From: Chryseobacterium culicis
GTDB taxonomy: Bacteria > Bacteroidota > Bacteroidia > Flavobacteriales > Weeksellaceae
Assembly (NCBI RefSeq): GCF_900108365.1
Contig: NZ_FNWQ01000008.1
Coordinates: 60,740-124,739, forward strand
Reading direction: 5' to 3'
Length of the DNA stretch: 64,000 nt
Positions 34,031 through 42,308 of this stretch are shown one piece after another. The number at the start of each line of letters is the position of its first letter. Within the stretch, counting starts at the first letter, position 1. The position numbers and the translations under genes are program-made. The notes beneath the pieces were generated by a model. It made no database searches and had not been told where the DNA came from. It saw nothing but the letters and a program-made list of their open reading frames with translations.

Positions 34031-34252
34031 ATGAAGACTATTAATAAACTAGCACTGGTATTTTTCCTATTTGTTGTATCTTTAGCATATGCTGATATGC
34101 CGCAACCTGCCATCCCGGGAGGAGGAGGTAACGGAGGAAATGGTACGGGACAACCTGCTTCACCCATTGATATGTATGTATATGTACTTGGAATTGTAGC
34201 AATTGGATTTATTGTTTACTTTACAAAAAAGTACAAAACCGTAAAAGCATAA
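34031..34252 (+). CDS. small signal-peptide and C-terminal-anchor protein
   Basis: This 73-residue protein has a cleavable signal (KLALVFFLFVVSLAYA), a short Pro/Gly/Asn-rich segment (MPQPAIPGGGGNGGNGTGQP) and a C-terminal transmembrane helix with a positive tail (YVLGIVAIGFIVYFTKKYK). After cleavage it would be a tiny single-span inner-membrane peptide of about 50 residues. It sits 5 bases after the T9SS gene and before a terminator, so it is cotranscribed. From memory, such peptides follow surface-protein genes in related genomes; function is unknown. Confidence 0.75.
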   Translation: MKTINKLALVFFLFVVSLAYADMPQPAIPGGGGNGGNGTGQPASPIDMYVYVLGIVAIGFIVYFTKKYKTVKA

Positions 34253-34273
34253 AATTTTATTAAAATAATATTA

Positions 34274-34303
34274 AACTCTCTGATTAGTCAGAGAGTTTTT
34301 TTA
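34274..34303 (+). terminator. intrinsic terminator after the small membrane protein
   Basis: AACTCTCTGA (34274-34283) pairs with TCAGAGAGTT (34288-34297) with a TTAG loop and a T-tail. It separates the T9SS operon from the TlpA-like gene, whose start is 11 bases further on. Confidence 0.88.
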
Positions 34304-34313
34304 TTTTTACTTT

Positions 34314-35606
34314 ATGAAAAAGATTTATACGCTATCTGCAGTTGTAGCTGCATTTGCTCTGCAGGCCCAGTTTACCATTACCATTCAGACGCCGGCAGAT
34401 TTTAAAGATCAGGACGCAATTCTATATACACTAAACGGGTCGAAAGATATTATTGTTACCAAAGAAAAAAGTAAGAATAATACATGGACTTTTAAATATC
34501 CCGGCAATTATATGGGAATGATGAAAGTTTATTTCCCTGGCTCGAATAATACAGTAAGTTTTATTTCAGAAAATAAAAATGTCAGCTTTAAACTGGATAT
34601 CCAGAATAATAAGGTGAAAGATGTTACTTATCTGGATGAAGCCAACAGTCTGATGAGCAAGCAGCAGGAAGGTTCACAAAAAAAAGAACTTATTTTGCCA
34701 GCACTCTCTCAGATTAAAGAATATTATAAAGATAACACAGACTTTGGAAAAGCTTTGAAAACAGAAATTGAGAGACTTTCTGGTACTTCAGGCTCGATTG
34801 ATGCTGCTCAGCATCCTTTCATTGCTTATTATAATACGAACTACAGCAAATTTATTTCTAATTCACCGGATTCAACCAAAAAAGTGGATCAGGAAGAAAT
34901 TATCAACTTTCTGGATAAGTCTGGAGATATGTTGGAAAGTTCGTCATTATTAAGGCCGGTATTGGTAGCGTATCTGAACTCTGGGGGTAATACCAATGTA
35001 ACAAAATCTGTTGATACGTTATTAGATCGTTTAAAAGTAGAGACTCCAAGAGGACAAACTGTATTGTCTGAGCTTATTGATATTTTTGATGTTTACCAAA
35101 TGGATGAATATAAAACTAAATATCTTGGACTTGCCAAAAATCTTAAATGTACCATTACTGACAGACTTGCGTCTACCTTAAAGTCTAATGCCAACATTGA
35201 AATGGGCGCGGCTTTTCCTAATTATAAATTCCAGTCGCCTGTAAATACTACAGCGAAATCCTTATATGATGTTAAGGCAGATAAGAAGGTTGTGGTATTC
35301 TGGTCTTCCACATGCTCACATTGCGAAAGTGAATTGCCAAAGCTTCTCGAGAAATACAATGATTTCAAATCAAAAAATATTCAGATTGTAGGCTTGTCTT
35401 TAGATGTAGACAAAGATTCGTATACAAAAAAAATTGCTGCGTTTCCTTGGATCAATGACTCCGAATTAAGAGGATGGAACAGTAGTTATACCGATACTTA
35501 CAATATTCATGCAACACCTACATATTTTATTTTGGATGCTAACAATAAGATTATCAGCAAACCAGACCATGTTGGCGATGTTTTGGAATATTTTAAGGTA
35601 AAATAA
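34314..35606 (+). CDS. TlpA/ResA-like thioredoxin-fold exported protein
   Basis: This 430-residue protein carries an N-terminal signal (IYTLSAVVAAFALQAQ), then a large domain of about 270 residues that includes a DUF4369-like beta region (QTPADFKDQDAILYTLNGSK). The C-terminal 140 residues are a thioredoxin fold with VVVFWSSTCSHCESELPKLL (redox pair CSHC), VGLSLDVDKDSY and the cis-Pro ATPTYFIL. It should reduce or oxidise disulfides in the periplasm. A tRNA gene follows. Similar proteins are common in this phylum and the partner is not known. Confidence 0.9.
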   Translation: MKKIYTLSAVVAAFALQAQFTITIQTPADFKDQDAILYTLNGSKDIIVTKEKSKNNTWTFKYPGNYMGMMKVYFPGSNNTVSFISENKNVSFKLDIQNNKVKDVTYLDEANSLMSKQQEGSQKKELILPALSQIKEYYKDNTDFGKALKTEIERLSGTSGSIDAAQHPFIAYYNTNYSKFISNSPDSTKKVDQEEIINFLDKSGDMLESSSLLRPVLVAYLNSGGNTNVTKSVDTLLDRLKVETPRGQTVLSELIDIFDVYQMDEYKTKYLGLAKNLKCTITDRLASTLKSNANIEMGAAFPNYKFQSPVNTTAKSLYDVKADKKVVVFWSSTCSHCESELPKLLEKYNDFKSKNIQIVGLSLDVDKDSYTKKIAAFPWINDSELRGWNSSYTDTYNIHATPTYFILDANNKIISKPDHVGDVLEYFKVK

Positions 35607-35608
35607 TT

Positions 35609-35638
35609 TTGGAGGTAAAGAAATATTTTCTATATTTG
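35609..35638 (+). promoter_or_regulatory. promoter of the tRNA gene
   Basis: TTG at 35609-35611, a 19-base spacer and TATATTTG at 35631-35638 match the Bacteroidetes promoter at every position. The tRNA begins 12 bases after the -7 element. Confidence 0.8.
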
Positions 35639-35650
35639 CACCACCAAAAC

Positions 35651-35724
35651 GGCGAGGTAGCTCAGTTGGTTAGAGCGCAGGATTCATAACCCTGAGGTCA
35701 CGGGTTCAATTCCCGTCTTCGCTA
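35651..35724 (+). tRNA. tRNA-Met (anticodon CAU)
   Basis: The 74-base cloverleaf has acceptor arm GGCGAGG/CTTCGCT, D-arm GCTC...GAGC, anticodon loop TTCATAA and T-arm with GGTTCAATTCC. The anticodon CAT means methionine, or isoleucine after lysidine modification. The first acceptor pair is a G-U and the top of the anticodon stem has an A-C mismatch, both of which are seen in this tRNA in flavobacteria from memory. Discriminator base A73 is present and CCA is not encoded. Because the first pair is G-U rather than a mismatch, elongator Met is more likely than initiator. Confidence 0.92.
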
Positions 35725-35730
35725 CAACAG

Positions 35731-35765
35731 ACCGCAATCATTGATGTAATGATTGCGGTTTTTCT
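35731..35765 (+). terminator. intrinsic terminator after tRNA-Met
   Basis: ACCGCAATCATT (35731-35742) pairs exactly with AATGATTGCGGT (35748-35759) around a GATGT loop, followed by TTTTCTTTTT. It lies 7 bases beyond the tRNA. Confidence 0.9.
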
Positions 35766-36055
35766 TTTTACATAAATCCACAGCTCAATCTTTTATTTCT
35801 GTCAATTATGAACTTTCACCAGAGAATTAAGGGATGATTCTGTCTCTTCATTTATTTCTACCATTTTATTATACCATAACAGATCCGGATCTGTATTATC
35901 CGCAGAATGCCTTTTTAACAGGCTATTTTTGTAAGATCTGAATGAATACCTATCTGAGCGTTGAAAAGCCTTTAATAGAAGGTTAAATGGAGTTGTGAGA
36001 ATATAATTTCTGCTGAAAAAGAGAATCTCAATCAAAATTCTCAGAATACAATATG

Positions 36056-36089
36056 AAAAAACCGCTTTACAGTCTGTAAAACGGCTTTT
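36056..36089 (-). terminator. terminator of the bacteriocin export operon
   Basis: AAAACCG-CTTTACAG and CTGTAAAACGGCTTTT pair with one small bulge over about 14 bases. On the minus strand it is followed by a run of T (TTTTTT), 22 bases beyond the stop codon of the HlyD-type gene. Confidence 0.82.
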
Positions 36090-36110
36090 AATTCTTTGTT
36101 TATTGATTTT

Positions 36111-37409
36111 TTAGACCTGATATCCCAGTAACTTTCTAATCTGGTAGAAGAATCTTTCAATCAGTCGGAGATCCTGTGTTACAATTTCTGCGCTTCCTCT
36201 CAGTTCTTTATCAAAAGTGAGTGTTTTGTTGTAGCTTGTCTTCAGACCTTTAGGCAAAATTACATCTACATAATAATTTCCCTTATCGTCAGGTATCAGA
36301 GAAATATTCTGTACTTTTCCCTCAATGATACCATATTCCTGGAATCTGTAATTATCCAGCTTGATCAGTACTTTCTCTCCCGGAATAATCTTCCCTGAGT
36401 TGGTGGTAGGTACAGACATTCTTCCTACCAGCTGTTCTTTGTTTTTTGGAAGAATGGAAAGGATAGGCTCACCTACTTTTACAAACTGATTTTCGCCAAA
36501 AAACTGCTGGAAGCTGGCCACACCATCTGTAGATGATATAACAAGATAATTGAGTTCCCACTGCTTCAGAGATTTTCTTAATTGCTCAAGAAGCTGTAAA
36601 GTTTGTGAAGAGTAGGTAATTCTGTCTTTTTCGGTATTAATAGCAGTTCCGCTTTTCGTTTTATTGAGATTGGAAATCCCTTCATCCATCTGAGAAATGG
36701 AAATTTTAAGATTTTCCAGGTTTTGCTGAGCCTGAAGATATTTAATTTTTTCATTCTCAAGTTCCATGGCGGAAATAACCCCCTGGTTGAAGAGTTCCTG
36801 AGATCTGTTAAAATTTTTCTTAGTAAGATCATACTTGATAGACTCTAAGTTTTTCTGTTGTTTTAGAGTCGCTATTCTTACTTTATACTCAGAAATACTC
36901 TGATTGGCTGCCAGGTTTTCCGGAGCATAAGGCTGCAGCCTTGTAAAAAGAGCTTCATCCTGAAATGCTTTTGCAAAGCTGTTGTATTCTCCCTGGAGTT
37001 CTCCCAATTTGAATCTTGAAGCCTGAGCAATAGGGAAGGTGTATAATTTATCAGGAGTAATGGAATCTATTAATGTTTTCAGCTCAAGAATATCTTTATA
37101 GTTGGCAGCAGACTGCATCACCATAAGTACATCATTCTTTTTAACTTCCTGATGGTCTTTTATGAATATTTTTTCAATTTTGGAACTTGTTCTTGCCTCT
37201 ATTTTTTCCGGAGGATTTTGGGAAGTCACAATAATTGGAGCCGGTACAAATTCCGGATATTTTATAATGTAACTCATCACGAGAATCAGCAGGAGGATAA
37301 CGAATATGATCGTATTTCCCCAGCGGATCATCCAATGGGGCGGCTGGGTCAAAATATCCTGTACGCTTTCTGAGCGGAGTTCAATATTGTCTAAAACGTC
37401 TTCTTTCAT
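36111..37409 (-). CDS. HlyD-family periplasmic adaptor of peptide exporter
   Basis: This 432-residue membrane-fusion protein has one transmembrane helix near the N-terminus (IIFVILLLILVMSYIIKYPE), then the first half-lipoyl segment (RTSSKIEKIFIKDHQEVKKN), a coiled-coil hairpin of about 180 residues (TLKQQKNLESIKYDLTKKNF) and a beta barrel with NSGKIIPGEKVLIKLDNYRF. It should link the C39-type ABC exporter to an outer-membrane channel, which is not encoded in the window. It starts 45 bases after the peptide gene and is last in the operon before a terminator. Confidence 0.93.
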   Translation of the reverse strand: MKEDVLDNIELRSESVQDILTQPPHWMIRWGNTIIFVILLLILVMSYIIKYPEFVPAPIIVTSQNPPEKIEARTSSKIEKIFIKDHQEVKKNDVLMVMQSAANYKDILELKTLIDSITPDKLYTFPIAQASRFKLGELQGEYNSFAKAFQDEALFTRLQPYAPENLAANQSISEYKVRIATLKQQKNLESIKYDLTKKNFNRSQELFNQGVISAMELENEKIKYLQAQQNLENLKISISQMDEGISNLNKTKSGTAINTEKDRITYSSQTLQLLEQLRKSLKQWELNYLVISSTDGVASFQQFFGENQFVKVGEPILSILPKNKEQLVGRMSVPTTNSGKIIPGEKVLIKLDNYRFQEYGIIEGKVQNISLIPDDKGNYYVDVILPKGLKTSYNKTLTFDKELRGSAEIVTQDLRLIERFFYQIRKLLGYQV

Positions 37410-37454
37410 TGTTATGTAGTAAAATTTCCCCCAATATTTCAGGGGGAATATAAT

Positions 37455-37649
37455 TTAATTAAATGGACAGTTGCCATCATACCATTCAGGTGCTGAAGTG
37501 TCCGAATCTGGTGGGCACTCAAAATGTTTTATACGACATGGTACCCAACTGCCAAGACACCAGGATCCACAACAATTGTTGCCAGGTAAAACTACCCCTC
37601 CGCTGACAAGTGTCAAATCTTTTCTCGAAAGTTTTTTTAGATTTTTCAT
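37455..37649 (-). CDS. double-glycine-leader, six-cysteine secreted peptide (bacteriocin-like)
   Basis: This 64-residue peptide starts MKNLKKLSRKDLTLVSGG, a leader of 18 residues with the double glycine cut by C39 peptidases. The mature 46 residues contain six cysteines: NNCCGSWCLGSWVPC, then FEC and DGNC. Six cysteines suit three disulfides. It has two SW repeats, PGNN and an acidic Pro-rich middle (PPDSDTSAPEW). The gene lies between the exporter and adaptor genes, and the upstream VKOR-thioredoxin gene can supply disulfide formation. Whether it kills other bacteria or signals is unknown. Start ATG is at 37649. Confidence 0.88.
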   Translation of the reverse strand: MKNLKKLSRKDLTLVSGGVVLPGNNCCGSWCLGSWVPCRIKHFECPPDSDTSAPEWYDGNCPFN

Positions 37650-37669
37650 AATGATTATTAGTTTTTTAG

Positions 37670-37692
37670 TTTTCCTACTCTATAAGCTTTTC
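37670..37692 (-). promoter_or_regulatory. leader motif of the peptide gene, shared with tail-collar gene
   Basis: On the minus strand this reads GAAAAGCTTATAGAGTAGGA then AAA, about 20 bases upstream of the peptide start. It closely matches the word upstream of the tail-collar gene at 14936-14961. It could be a separate promoter for the peptide or a processing site that raises its transcript level relative to the exporter. Confidence 0.4.
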
Positions 37693-37711
37693 GGTTTCCG
37701 CTATATGTTGA

Positions 37712-39907
37712 TTAGCTGCCTAATTCAAGCTGATTTCTTACCAATCTGTAATATTCTCCTCTTAAATCTACCAGCTCGGCGTGGCTTCCTTCTTCTACCA
37801 CTCTTCCATGATCCAGTACAATGATTTTATCAGCATGTCTTACTGTGGAAAGTCTGTGGGCAATAACCACGGCTGTTTTACCTTTAAAGAACTGCTCAAG
37901 GTTTTCCATAATCACTTTTTCATTATTGGCATCCAATGCAGAGGTAGCTTCATCAAATAAAATGTATTCCGGAGATTTGTAAACAGCCCTTGCGATGAAA
38001 AGCCTCTGCTTCTGGCCGCCGCTGACTCCCACTCCTTCGTTACCTATTTTGGTATTGTAGCTTAACGGTAGACCTTCAATAAAATCCTTGATATTGGCAA
38101 TTTCTACAGCACGTCTCAGTTTTTGCTTGTCAATATGATCTTCTCCTACTGCAATATTATTGGCAATGGTATCATTGAATACATATCCTTCCTGCATCAC
38201 GACTCCACAATGATCTCTCCAGTATCTTGGAGAAATATTTTTCATATTGGTATTTCCGATTCTGATTTCGCCCTGATCCGGATCATAAAACTTCATCAGC
38301 AGTTTCAGGAGTGTTGTTTTACCACTTCCACTGGCTCCTACAATTGCCGTCGTCTGCTGGTAAGGAATTGTGAGGCTCAGGTTTTCAAAAACAGGAACAT
38401 CTGAACCAATATATCTGAATGACATGTCTTTGATTTCGATATCTCTCTTCGGAACATCTGTTACATATTGTTCATTTTTGTCTTCTTCGTCATCTTTATC
38501 ATGAATTTCACCCAATCTTTCAAGGGAAATTTTAGCATCCTGCGTCTGCTTGATGAAATCAATAAGCTGAAGAAGCGGGCTGTTAAGCTGTCCAATAATA
38601 TACTGAACGGAAAGCATCATTCCTAAAGTAAGATTCCCGCTCAAGACAAGTTTTGCAGAAAGGAAACTTACAAGAATGTCCTTCATCTGATTGATAAAGT
38701 TACCTCCTACAGACTGCCATTGCTCTAGTGACAGGGATTTGATTCTTATTTTAAACAGTTTTACCTGAAGAAATTCCCAGTCCCATCTTTTCTGTTTTTC
38801 GGCATTGTGCATTTTGATTTCCTGCATCCCGTTGATAAGCTCAATCACCTTGCTCTGCTCCTGAGATACCTGTGAGAATCTTTTATAGTCCAGCTCTTTT
38901 CTCTTTTTCAGAAAGAAGCTGATCCAGCCGATATACAATACTGCGCCCACAAGATAAACAAGGAATAGTCTGTAATCGTAGAACAGTAATACAATGCTGA
39001 AAATGATAAGATTTACCAGAGAGAACAGTGTATTTAATGATGAGCTGGTAAGAAGCTGTTCAATTCTGTGGTGGTCATTAATTCTCTGCATGATATCTCC
39101 TGTCATTCTCGTATCAAAGAAGCTTATCGGGAGTCTCATCAGCTTGATAAAGAAATCTGAGATAATGGAAATATTGATCCTTGCTGAAAGATGAAGAAGA
39201 ATCCAGCTTCGTATGGTTTCGATTCCCATTCTTCCCAGAAATAACATGATCTGCGCAAGTAAAACAACATAGATGAAATTAATATCCTGATTCTGGATCC
39301 CGACGTCTACAATACTTTGAGTAAGAAACGGAAAAATCAGTGACAGTAAGCTTCCTCCTAAAAGTCCTACCGCAAGCTGAATCACCAGTGATTTATACTT
39401 AAGGAGATATTTGGAAAGAAAAGTAAAGCTGGCTTTACTTTCTTCAGCATCAAACTCAGTCTGAAAAAAGGAAGGTGTTGTTTCAAGAATCAGCACAATT
39501 CCTTCTTCTGTATTTTCGTTGGCGTTTTCACCAATCCAGGACTTGATAAATTCTTCCCTCGTATAAGTAATCAATCCATAACTGGGATCTGAAATATATA
39601 CTTTATTGTTTTTATCAATTTTATAGACCACAACAAAATGGTTTTTGTTCCAGTGTGCAACGCACGGAAAAGGAACCTCTTCTGCAAGAGTATTGAAGTC
39701 AATTTGGACTCCCATTGAACGGAATCCCAGGTTTTCTGCGGCGTCGCTCAGGCCAAGAAGGCTGCTTCCTTCACGGGTGGTTTCGGAGAGGTTACGAATC
39801 TGCTGCAGGGATATACTTTTACCGTAATACTTACTGACGATCCTAAGACATGTAGGGCCGCAATCTTTAGTGTCTGGCTGCTTATAAAATGGAAATTTTT
39901 TTTTCAA
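37712..39907 (-). CDS. C39-peptidase ABC exporter (PCAT), bacteriocin secretion
   Basis: This 731-residue transporter cuts double-glycine leaders and exports the peptide. Residues 1-140 are a C39 peptidase with Cys16 (KDCGPTCLRIV), the His in AHWNKNHFVVVY and the Asp in ISDPSYG. Six hydrophobic segments follow, and the nucleotide-binding domain has Walker A GASGSGKTTLL, signature SGGQKQRLFIARAV and Walker B YILFDEATSALD. All catalytic residues are present, so it should be active on the adjacent peptide. It precedes the peptide gene in the operon by about 60 bases. Confidence 0.96.
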   Translation of the reverse strand: MKKKFPFYKQPDTKDCGPTCLRIVSKYYGKSISLQQIRNLSETTREGSSLLGLSDAAENLGFRSMGVQIDFNTLAEEVPFPCVAHWNKNHFVVVYKIDKNNKVYISDPSYGLITYTREEFIKSWIGENANENTEEGIVLILETTPSFFQTEFDAEESKASFTFLSKYLLKYKSLVIQLAVGLLGGSLLSLIFPFLTQSIVDVGIQNQDINFIYVVLLAQIMLFLGRMGIETIRSWILLHLSARINISIISDFFIKLMRLPISFFDTRMTGDIMQRINDHHRIEQLLTSSSLNTLFSLVNLIIFSIVLLFYDYRLFLVYLVGAVLYIGWISFFLKKRKELDYKRFSQVSQEQSKVIELINGMQEIKMHNAEKQKRWDWEFLQVKLFKIRIKSLSLEQWQSVGGNFINQMKDILVSFLSAKLVLSGNLTLGMMLSVQYIIGQLNSPLLQLIDFIKQTQDAKISLERLGEIHDKDDEEDKNEQYVTDVPKRDIEIKDMSFRYIGSDVPVFENLSLTIPYQQTTAIVGASGSGKTTLLKLLMKFYDPDQGEIRIGNTNMKNISPRYWRDHCGVVMQEGYVFNDTIANNIAVGEDHIDKQKLRRAVEIANIKDFIEGLPLSYNTKIGNEGVGVSGGQKQRLFIARAVYKSPEYILFDEATSALDANNEKVIMENLEQFFKGKTAVVIAHRLSTVRHADKIIVLDHGRVVEEGSHAELVDLRGEYYRLVRNQLELGS

Positions 39908-40096
39908 AACTACTACTCATTATAAAATGTCGTCAACGGATGACGACATTTTTACTTTAATTCAATTATAATTCAATGCAAATGAAACTGGAAATAGCTC
40001 CATTTATCACTGTTTTTCTGCTCTTCCGCATCTTTTCAGATGGTTATTTTGTTTTTCCTAAGATAGGGAAATTTTTGAATAGGTGGGATTTATTTA

Positions 40097-41611
40097 TTAA
40101 ATCTCATCATCCTCTATTAATTCATCAATAAAGAATAAGATATCCTCACGATCATACTTGTCTGGGAACTGATATCCGTTGATAATAAAGATGGGTGTAA
40201 AGCTTAGCCCGGCATTGCTGTTTTCTTTAGACATTTCTATCAATGGATTCAGATTTTCTGACGTAACGTTTCCTCCGGAAAGAGCATTGATCTTGCTTTC
40301 GTCTTTAGTTTCAAACCATTCTTCTACTGCATGTAAAAATTCTTTTTCAGGTTTGTGATGGTAAATATGAGTTAAGTCTGAAATAAGCTGTGTGTATTTT
40401 TCAGGAGCTCTGTCCGGAGTGTAATTGAATCTCATTTGTAAAGAAATGGTATCCGGATATTTTTCCAGTAAACCCTCTGCCAGTTTGTGAGCATCTTTAC
40501 AGAATCCGCAATAGGGGTTGGAAACTATAGAAATGCGGAGTTTAGCATCTCTTTTTCCTACTGCAAAAGTTTCTGTATCCTGAAATTCAATTTTTGGATT
40601 CTGCTCCATCTGGTTTTTGAAAAGCTCATAGTTTCTCTTGAATCTAAGATTTTTTGCATTCGATTTCTGAAGAGCCTCTTTCTGTTCAAGTAATGTGTTG
40701 AAATACATAACTGCTGAAAAAACAAGTGCCCAAAGGATAATAGTAAGCAGAAGTGTTCCGATGCTGAAAGACAGGTTTAGGAAAAATAAGCTGCTGATCA
40801 CTAACTGTGCTGCAAGGATTGAAATAATCAAAAGACATACTCTGCAGAATGTTTTTTCTACAAAAGCCTGAATATAAAGGGAATATCCTATGGCCAGCAC
40901 AGAAACAAAAGTGAATCCTTTTACAATATAGGCTGTGGCTGGTAAGAAAAGTCCCAATACTGCAAGTCCTGTGAAATAAATCAGGGAAAAATCTGCAAAT
41001 TTTAACCCTAAAATACTGGTTTTATCCTGCTTGATAATTTTATCACATGAGTTGACAGTTTGGCTCGCCGCAGTACCGCCGCCGCCACAGATACTACCGA
41101 TGACGGTAGAAGTGTTCCCGAATTTCTGATTAAAGATTTCCAGGGAAATATAAACTCCGGCTAAAGACAGCAAATTGAAGATCGCTTCATACACAGTCTG
41201 GCTTATCAGCGAATACGCAAGAACAGCTGCAAAAATGATATACAGAACCGGTTTGAAATTGAATGCCAGTTTATGCTCTGCATTTTCTGTTTTTTCAAAC
41301 AGGAGTACAAAATCTGTTGAGTTTTTATAAAGCTCTTCTTTACCAAAGGTTTTTGCTTTTTCTGAATATACTGAATAATTGGTTCCTGACTTTTTTACAA
41401 GGGAGAATGAGTTTTCAACAATGGCAATAAATTCTTCCGGAAGTTCGTCCCAATATTCTTTGTCAAGTTCATAAGCATCATTTTTTACGCCCATAAAGTT
41501 TAGTGTGTCACTGAAAGCCAGTGCAGATGGGTAATTGGGATGAGAGTTGAACTGGAAAATGAATTCCTGTTTATCGAGTTTGAGATGGTTGATTAGTTTG
41601 TCAAAAATCAT
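40097..41611 (-). CDS. VKOR-thioredoxin fusion with inactive C39-like N-terminal domain
   Basis: This 504-residue protein joins three parts. Residues 1-110 resemble a C39 peptidase without the catalytic cysteine (SHPNYPSALAFSDTLNFMGV). Residues 115-320 are a vitamin-K-epoxide-reductase-type membrane domain with SICGGGG and NSCDKI in the loop and FCRVCLLII as redox pair. Residues 360-504 are a DsbA/thioredoxin-like domain with SNPYCGFCKDAHKLAEGLL. It should oxidise cysteines in the exported peptide. It is first in the operon with a good promoter. In Bacteroidetes such fusions sit next to PCAT exporters. Confidence 0.9.
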   Translation of the reverse strand: MIFDKLINHLKLDKQEFIFQFNSHPNYPSALAFSDTLNFMGVKNDAYELDKEYWDELPEEFIAIVENSFSLVKKSGTNYSVYSEKAKTFGKEELYKNSTDFVLLFEKTENAEHKLAFNFKPVLYIIFAAVLAYSLISQTVYEAIFNLLSLAGVYISLEIFNQKFGNTSTVIGSICGGGGTAASQTVNSCDKIIKQDKTSILGLKFADFSLIYFTGLAVLGLFLPATAYIVKGFTFVSVLAIGYSLYIQAFVEKTFCRVCLLIISILAAQLVISSLFFLNLSFSIGTLLLTIILWALVFSAVMYFNTLLEQKEALQKSNAKNLRFKRNYELFKNQMEQNPKIEFQDTETFAVGKRDAKLRISIVSNPYCGFCKDAHKLAEGLLEKYPDTISLQMRFNYTPDRAPEKYTQLISDLTHIYHHKPEKEFLHAVEEWFETKDESKINALSGGNVTSENLNPLIEMSKENSNAGLSFTPIFIINGYQFPDKYDREDILFFIDELIEDDEI

Positions 41612-41625
41612 ATTAATATTTTTAT

Positions 41626-41655
41626 CTAAAATACACAGATGTTTTAAATATACAA
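41626..41655 (-). promoter_or_regulatory. promoter of the peptide-export operon
   Basis: On the minus strand TTG (41655-41653), a 19-base spacer and TATTTTAG (41633-41626) resemble the Bacteroidetes promoter with one mismatch in the -7 element. The start codon of the VKOR gene is 14 bases downstream. Confidence 0.6.
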
Positions 41656-42186
41656 AAAATTTTTTCTTTTATTAGTGAGATATAAGCGATGTATGATAGA
41701 TTTGAATTGACTTTCAATATTTTATTTTATATAATTGAGATTTGAAAGTATATTGTAAAGTGCGTGGCTGGGGGAGAAATCTGTTCCTTTTTTAAAGCGG
41801 GTATGCTCTTATCAGCAATTAACTGACGGAACTGGATGTAATATTGTTTTTGAAGAGGTATCATCTTAACTTTTAAGAGATGAATTCAACTGTAATTTTT
41901 GAAAAAAAAATCTTTAAAATTTTGAGCTCTGAATTGTAGAAATATCTCTTAAAATCCGGCAGATAACTCCAATTTTGAAAACAGAAAAATTTGAAAAAAA
42001 TAGAATATTATCTATTTAAACAAATGTTTAATTTTGTAAATATTTAATAGCTTATAGGTGGTTTAAACAATATTTTTACATTAAATAAGGGTATTGATTG
42101 TGATTTGTCAAGTTGAGATCTGAACTCAAAAAAACATAAAAAATCATAAAGTTTTCTTAAAGTTTTAAAAAAGAGTTGAAATGTTT
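41656..42186. other. gene-free AT-rich spacer
   Basis: This 530-base stretch between two minus-strand operons holds no convincing gene on either strand. The short minus-strand frame at 42044-42238 has a composition typical of random AT-rich DNA. Apart from long A and T runs I see no repeat or hairpin until the small-RNA promoter at 42187. Confidence 0.5.
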
Positions 42187-42215
42187 TTGTATTTATAAAA
42201 TATGTCGTACTTTTA
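42187..42215 (+). promoter_or_regulatory. promoter of a candidate small RNA
   Basis: TTG at 42187-42189, an 18-base spacer and TACTTTTA at 42208-42215 resemble the Bacteroidetes promoter (one -7 mismatch). No coding frame follows; a double hairpin with a U-tail does. Confidence 0.5.
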
Positions 42216-42221
42216 CATCGC

Positions 42222-42308
42222 CTTGAATGAGGGAACAAGTCAAGGTAATAAATTTTTTTTCATCATTTGTGTTTTTAGAATCGTATCGCCTGATACGATT
42301 CTTTTTTT
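42222..42308 (+). ncRNA. candidate small RNA, about 87 bases
   Basis: Downstream of the promoter come CCTTGA/TCAAGG (42221-42226, 42240-42245; 6-bp stem), a run of eight T, then AGAATCGTATC/GATACGATTCT (42277-42287, 42292-42302; perfect 11-bp stem) with a six-T tail. The second hairpin works as a terminator only on the plus strand, yet both flanking genes are on the minus strand, so it must end a plus-strand transcript. It overlaps the 3' end of the DUF3810 gene by one or two bases. I do not recognise a known RNA family. Confidence 0.5.

Noticed and set aside
35651..35724. tRNA-Met as a pseudogene because of the A-C mismatch in the anticodon stem
   Set aside because: All arms, conserved positions, a perfect promoter and a terminator are present, and I remember the same mismatch in related tRNAs.
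35802..36035. 77-codon minus-strand frame between the tRNA and the HlyD-type gene
   Set aside because: It would need a TTG start, ends beside the tRNA terminator and matches nothing I know. The C-terminal DPDLLWYNKMVEINEE looks protein-like, so a remnant is possible but unsupported.
39924..39953. Hairpin between the VKOR gene and the ABC exporter as an operon-splitting terminator
   Set aside because: The stem AATGTCGTC/GACGACATT is good, but the minus-strand tail is only TTATAATG, so it is more likely a processing or pausing site; not listed as a terminator.
42044..42238. 64-codon minus-strand frame in the spacer before the small RNA
   Set aside because: It is Phe/Lys/Ser-rich as expected for random AT-rich DNA and overlaps the small-RNA promoter; no start context or family was seen.
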